Position numbers and translations under genes: made by a program
Assembly (NCBI RefSeq): GCF_045679555.1
Contig: NC_092122.1
Coordinates: 11,753,043-11,817,042 of the forward strand
Source of the DNA: Salvelinus alpinus
Lineage: Eukaryota; Chordata; Actinopteri; Salmoniformes; Salmonidae
Direction: 5' to 3'
Length of the DNA: 64,000 bases
Shown here: in pieces, positions 61,501 to 64,000 of the stretch
Layout: every line of letters begins with the position of its first letter
How positions within the stretch are numbered: the stretch's first letter is position 1
The notes under the pieces: model-generated
What the model saw: the letters and a program-made list of their open reading frames with translations, nothing else
Databases searched by the model: none
Told to the model about the DNA's origin: nothing

Positions 61501-63748
61501 ATGCCATGCCCAGCCTCACACACGCTTCCTCGTGTTACATTACCCAACACAGTGGACCAGCAAGCGTTTCCCTTGGAAAGTGTATTTTACTAACCTTGAC
61601 GTGTCTGAGCCCTATGAAACAAGCATTCATCACCAGAGACTCAAAATCTATGAAAGGCTACAGTAAAACCTCTGAGATAATTTAATAGAAGAGTTCATAC
61701 CAGCTCAGTAAATCTGTCTGGCCTAAGTTGTCCTGATACAACCCATACCAGCTCACTGTCTGTCAACTGATTTAACTTGTAATATATGCTGGCTCCTTTC
61801 CTGTTTCAAATGTGTTACGGGGAACGTATATATTTCCCAAATTGACCTTCTCCTGTAACATACAGTATATATATGTAACACATGTAAGCCCTTTACTATT
61901 GGCCTTCCAGTTAGGACAGGCTGTGTTCCAAATGGCACTCTATTCCCTATGGGCCCTGGTCAAAAGTAGTGCACTACATGGAGAATAGGGTACCATTTGG
62001 GATGTTACCACAGAGGACAGTGTCTCTGTTGTAAGGGCCAGCCGTGTCCGTCCCGTCCGCGGTGTTCTGCCTAATTGGACTAATGTGCAGTTTACTCACA
62101 GCTAAAGTTAGTCATTTTAACCTGATGGTGTACAATATATATATATACCCACACCCAAGGCCACAGGCCACGGTCGGCTACTGCAAACATTTATCTTAAG
62201 ACCTAAATCTGAAACGTGGTGAGGGAATGGTGAACCACAGTGACACCCAGAGTCGAGGCTAAACCCAGGGACTGGTGGGTATACCGGTGTCATCATGACA
62301 GGGACTATTACCCAATTCCACCCACTGTGACTACATAGAGCTCCCTTCTCTGGGTTTTATATCTATGTCTTCAGGGGGTTGATGATGAGGGCCGTTAAGT
62401 GTGGAATGGGATCATGGTGAGACGAAAATCGGGTAAGGAGACTGGGATGATGGAGTCACATATCTCACTACTGGGCACTAAGCAGGTGTTTTCCCCTTCT
62501 CTATTCTCCAACATGACTCTGATTTAGTGCTGTAATAATCATTAGATTTTGGCCAAATATTAAGTGTGTGCGCATGCAAATTTCAGTCTAAAGTAGACCC
62601 CTCCAAGGATTGTGTCTTGCTAGTGAGTGATGATCGGTTTCTCAGGTCTTTAAGTTAGATGTTCTGTAGCTACTGTACTGAGTCATACAAATACAGAACT
62701 TCTTTGTTTTGTTATGAATCTCTGTTGTTTTCTTGCTCCCTGCTCTGTGTCACACTGTCTTTCCTGGGGAGCGGAGGGACAGTATCTCCCCCCCTGCTCT
62801 GTATCACGCTGTCTTTCCTGGGGAGCGGAGGGACAGTATCTCCCCCCTGCTCTGTGTCACGCTGTCTTTCCTGGGGAGCGGAGGGACAGTATCTCCCCCC
62901 CTGCTCTGTGTCACGCTGTCTTTCCTGGGGAGCGGAGGGACAGTATCTCCCCCCCTGCTCTGTGTCACGCTGTCTTTCCTGGGGAGCGGAGGGACAGTAT
63001 CTCCCCCCTGCTCTGTCAATCCTCATGTAGCTGAAGCTGATAAATTGTGTTTGTTGTTTTGTTGTTGTAACTCCCACCAGTTGTTTCACTCTGGGGATTA
63101 CATCTGTTTTTAATTCTTTAAAAAAAAATCCCTTTCCTCTCTGCCGCTCTCTGTCTGTCTGCCTTCATGTACATATCTACCTCTGCACATTGATCTGGTA
63201 CTCCCTGTATATAGCTCTATTCTTGAGTATAGCTCTATTCGATCTTGTCTCATGTATATTTTTCCTTTTGTGTTAGTTTTAAGTTCTGCATCGTTGGGAA
63301 ATGTTCTTAAGCAAGCTTTTCACTGTAAAAGTCTGCACCAGTTGTATTCGGCGCATGTGATGAATACAATTGGATTTGTCTCTCTCGCTCGCTGTCTGTC
63401 TCTGTAGACTCTCACCCGTACGCGTCGTCCCTGGTGTGTGCCTTCTTCCTGTCTCTGACTCCAGTGTGGATGGTGATCTCCTCCAAACACCCGGCCAGCC
63501 GCACCCTGCTCTACTCCGGCTGGGAGCCTGTCATCACAGCCATGGTCATCAGCAGGTGTGTGTGGATGCTCTCACTCACTGTCATAGAGAAATAGCAGCA
63601 GACTATTGTACATTCACGTGATGAGAATAATAGCACCATTTAATGTGTGAATGTTCTGTGCTCTGCAGTATCGGAGGTCTCATCTTGGACAAAACAGTGT
63701 CTGACCCGAACCTGGCTGGCATCGTGGTGTACACCCCTGTCATTAACG
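49585..63748 (+). CDS. slc41a2: slc41a2: solute carrier family 41 member 2, Mg2+ transporter (3' part beyond window)
   Basis: Coding exons: 49585-50103, 50648-50755, 56049-56120, 60678-60822, 61028-61174, 63408-63555, 63669-63748, all GT-AG with matching phases. The frame continues past the right edge. The N-terminus is cytosolic and acidic ([12 protein letters not shown]). MgtE-like membrane repeat 1 starts at [20 protein letters not shown], then [40 protein letters not shown]; repeat 2 begins with [20 protein letters not shown]. The stretches [27 protein letters not shown] and [10 protein letters not shown] match SLC41A2 better than SLC41A1 as I recall those proteins. Known role: Mg2+ (divalent cation) transport. 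Fish often have several slc41a copies, so the a/b ohnolog is not assigned. Confidence 0.95.
50780..54995 (+). pseudogene. L1-like LINE relic in slc41a2 intron 2
   Basis: The ORF1 start is [14 protein letters not shown] (50890), stopping at 51037-51039; most of ORF1 is deleted. An endonuclease follows (LLQETHIKC near 51713; FVNLYGPN near 51925), then an RT of L1 style (RKAPGPDGY near 52982; [14 protein letters not shown] near 53555; GCPVSPALF near 53640; YADN near 53759 where an active RT has YADD). The C-terminal region continues to about 54990. Several stops and frameshifts are present, and a SINE splits the RT at 53283-53475. The 3' end appears lost near 54995. Confidence 0.88.
53283..53475 (+). 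mobile_element. Complete tRNA-headed SINE inside the L1 relic
   Basis: Head GCAGCCTAGTGGTTAGAGCG (A box) and GGTTGCAAGATCGAATCCCT (B box), body GCTGACAAGGTAAAAATCTG, and tail TTCTTAACTGACTTGCCTAG then TTAAATAAAGG. When removed, the L1 reading resumes as GFI-PGR, which confirms a clean insertion. Confidence 0.93.
55489..55977 (-). mobile_element. Long tRNA-headed SINE with 14-bp target duplication
   Basis: On the - strand: head CCTCCCGGGTGGCGCAGTGG (A box) and GGGTTCGCTCCC (B box), a GC-rich body, and an AT-rich 3' tail (AAAAATTGGGGAGAAAAGGG then A/T-rich). Direct repeats TGGGCAGTTTATTT flank it at 55475-55488 and 55978-55991. The 193-codon open frame across it is not a gene. Confidence 0.93.
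56160..60384. mobile_element. Non-autonomous hAT-like element, copy 2, split by an L2 LINE
   Basis: Inverted relative to 25639-27149: it starts CAATGTTTTTTGCC and ends TTAGAGGGATCATTG. Flanking 8-bp direct repeats are GCGAGCAG (56152-56159) and GCGAGCGG (60385-60392), one mismatch. It carries about 460 bp more internal sequence than copy 1. An L2-like LINE sits at 57695-59940. It begins 40 bp after the donor of slc41a2 exon 56049-56120. Confidence 0.87.
57695..59940 (+). mobile_element. 5'-truncated L2-like LINE, near-identical to 33730-37225
   Basis: 2246 bp starting within the endonuclease/RT linker (TGAAACTGAAAGCGCGAACC) and ending in (GATTT)n. AGTC occurs on both sides (57691-57694, 59941-59944), a possible short target duplication. 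The RT frame 57736-59409 is open, and its protein differs from the other copy by one residue that I can see (SGS versus SGC ITAWY). 5' truncation is the usual outcome of target-primed reverse transcription. Confidence 0.94.
61175..62735 (+). other. slc41a2 intron, mostly unique
   Basis: No gene. The palindromic repeat at 61924-62006 is described separately. Confidence 0.5.
61924..62006. repeat. Palindromic dispersed repeat
   Basis: TCCAAATGGCACTCTATTCC (61927-61946) pairs with GAATAGGGTACCATTTGGGA (61983-62002) around a loop containing GGGCCCTGGTCAAAAGTAGT. It is a foldback or miniature repeat common in salmonid DNA. Confidence 0.75.
62735..63022. repeat. 53/54-bp minisatellite
   Basis: Five units of CTGCTCTGTGTCACGCTGTC then TTTCCTGGGGAGCGGAGGGA and CAGTATCTCCCCC. 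Near-identical copies. Confidence 0.95.
63105..63379 (+). mobile_element. Retroposon fragment with L2-type 3' tail
   Basis: The end of this stretch (AAGCTTTTCACTGTAAAAGT, then GTATTCGGCGCATGTGATGA, ATACAATTGGATTTG) is a diverged match to the 3' end of the L2-like LINEs (CATTTCGCTACAC... GTGACTAATAAAATTTGATTTG). It lies just upstream of the slc41a2 exon at 63408. Confidence 0.65.
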
Positions 63749-63767
63749 GTGAGACGCAATATCACTG

Positions 63768-63862
63768 ACTGATTAAAGACACACTGTGTGGGTTTACAAT
63801 GTGACTGACACACTGTGTGGGTTTACAATGTGACTGACACACTGTGGGTTTACAATGTGACT
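63768..63862. repeat. Short tandem triplicate after a slc41a2 exon
   Basis: Three imperfect copies of a roughly 30-bp unit containing GACACACTGTGTGGG and TTTACAATGTGACT, starting about 20 bp after the donor. Confidence 0.85.
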
Positions 63863-64000
63863 TACAATGTGCACCAATTTGACTGAATTTACATTCAAAC
63901 TTCATAGTTAGAAAAATAATGAGTAATGGACTAAACACAAACGTCTGTCTCTATATCACTGCTACTGTCACCCTCCTCCCATCCTTACCGGGGGACCGTT

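Noticed and set aside
49585..63748. Assignment as slc41a1
   Set aside because: The stretch around [20 protein letters not shown] and GWIPEGK fits SLC41A2 better than SLC41A1 from memory of the families; a database search would settle it.

Overview
The window is vertebrate nuclear DNA, almost certainly from a salmonid fish (trout, salmon or char). It has split genes with GT-AG introns, very dense (CA/TG)n microsatellites, and families I recognise as salmonid: Sleeping Beauty-type and other Tc1 elements, L2-, L1- and 2A-bearing LINEs, tRNA-headed SINEs and hAT relics. There is no bacterial, viral or CRISPR content. The genus cannot be fixed from sequence alone.

Three protein-coding genes are supported exon by exon. 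(1) usp6nl (RN-tre, a TBC-domain RabGAP) lies on the + strand from 19211 to 43395. Thirteen coding exons are visible; the exon with the initiator Met is not identified. (2) echdc3 (mitochondrial enoyl-CoA hydratase-like) lies on the - strand from 47938 to 46102. It is complete in six coding exons (297 aa). (3) slc41a2 (Mg2+ transporter, MgtE-like) lies on the + strand from 49585 to the right edge. Seven coding exons are visible and the 3' part lies beyond the window. usp6nl next to echdc3 matches the human 10p14 order; slc41a2 beside them is a fish arrangement (human SLC41A2 is on 12q). echdc3 and slc41a2 are divergent and probably share a promoter region near 47.94-48.4 kb.

Layout. 1-19.2 kb is repeat-rich DNA: a 48/51-bp minisatellite (1-870), a nearly intact LINE with a 2A-like peptide motif (about 2.0-6.8 kb), micro- and minisatellites (7.37-9.1 kb), a BED-finger hAT transposase relic (10.4-12.5 kb), an SB-type Tc1 relic (12.5-13.8 kb) and a 1577-bp non-autonomous hAT with perfect 8-bp target duplications (13.86-15.44 kb). 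19.2-43.4 kb is usp6nl. Its introns hold three Tc1 families, a hAT nested in one of them, and a full-length antisense L2 LINE inserted into a 50-bp minisatellite. 43.4-46.1 kb is the usp6nl 3' UTR and intergenic repeats. 46.1-48.0 kb is echdc3. 48.0-64 kb is slc41a2. Its intron 2 holds an L1 relic with a SINE inside it and a second SINE with a 14-bp target duplication. Its intron 3 holds a second copy of the hAT element, split by a second L2 copy nearly identical to the one in usp6nl but in the opposite orientation.

I do not see an unknown gene system. The most notable signals are: the in-frame 2A-like motif in the LINE; two LINE/SINE pairs sharing 3' tails; a (TG)n tract plus Tc1 terminus that form the whole 3' splice region of the usp6nl exon carrying the catalytic glutamine; a partial tandem copy of an exon that could be spliced in frame; a possible 48-nt cassette exon; and a pair of near-identical inverted L2 copies spanning parts of all three genes.
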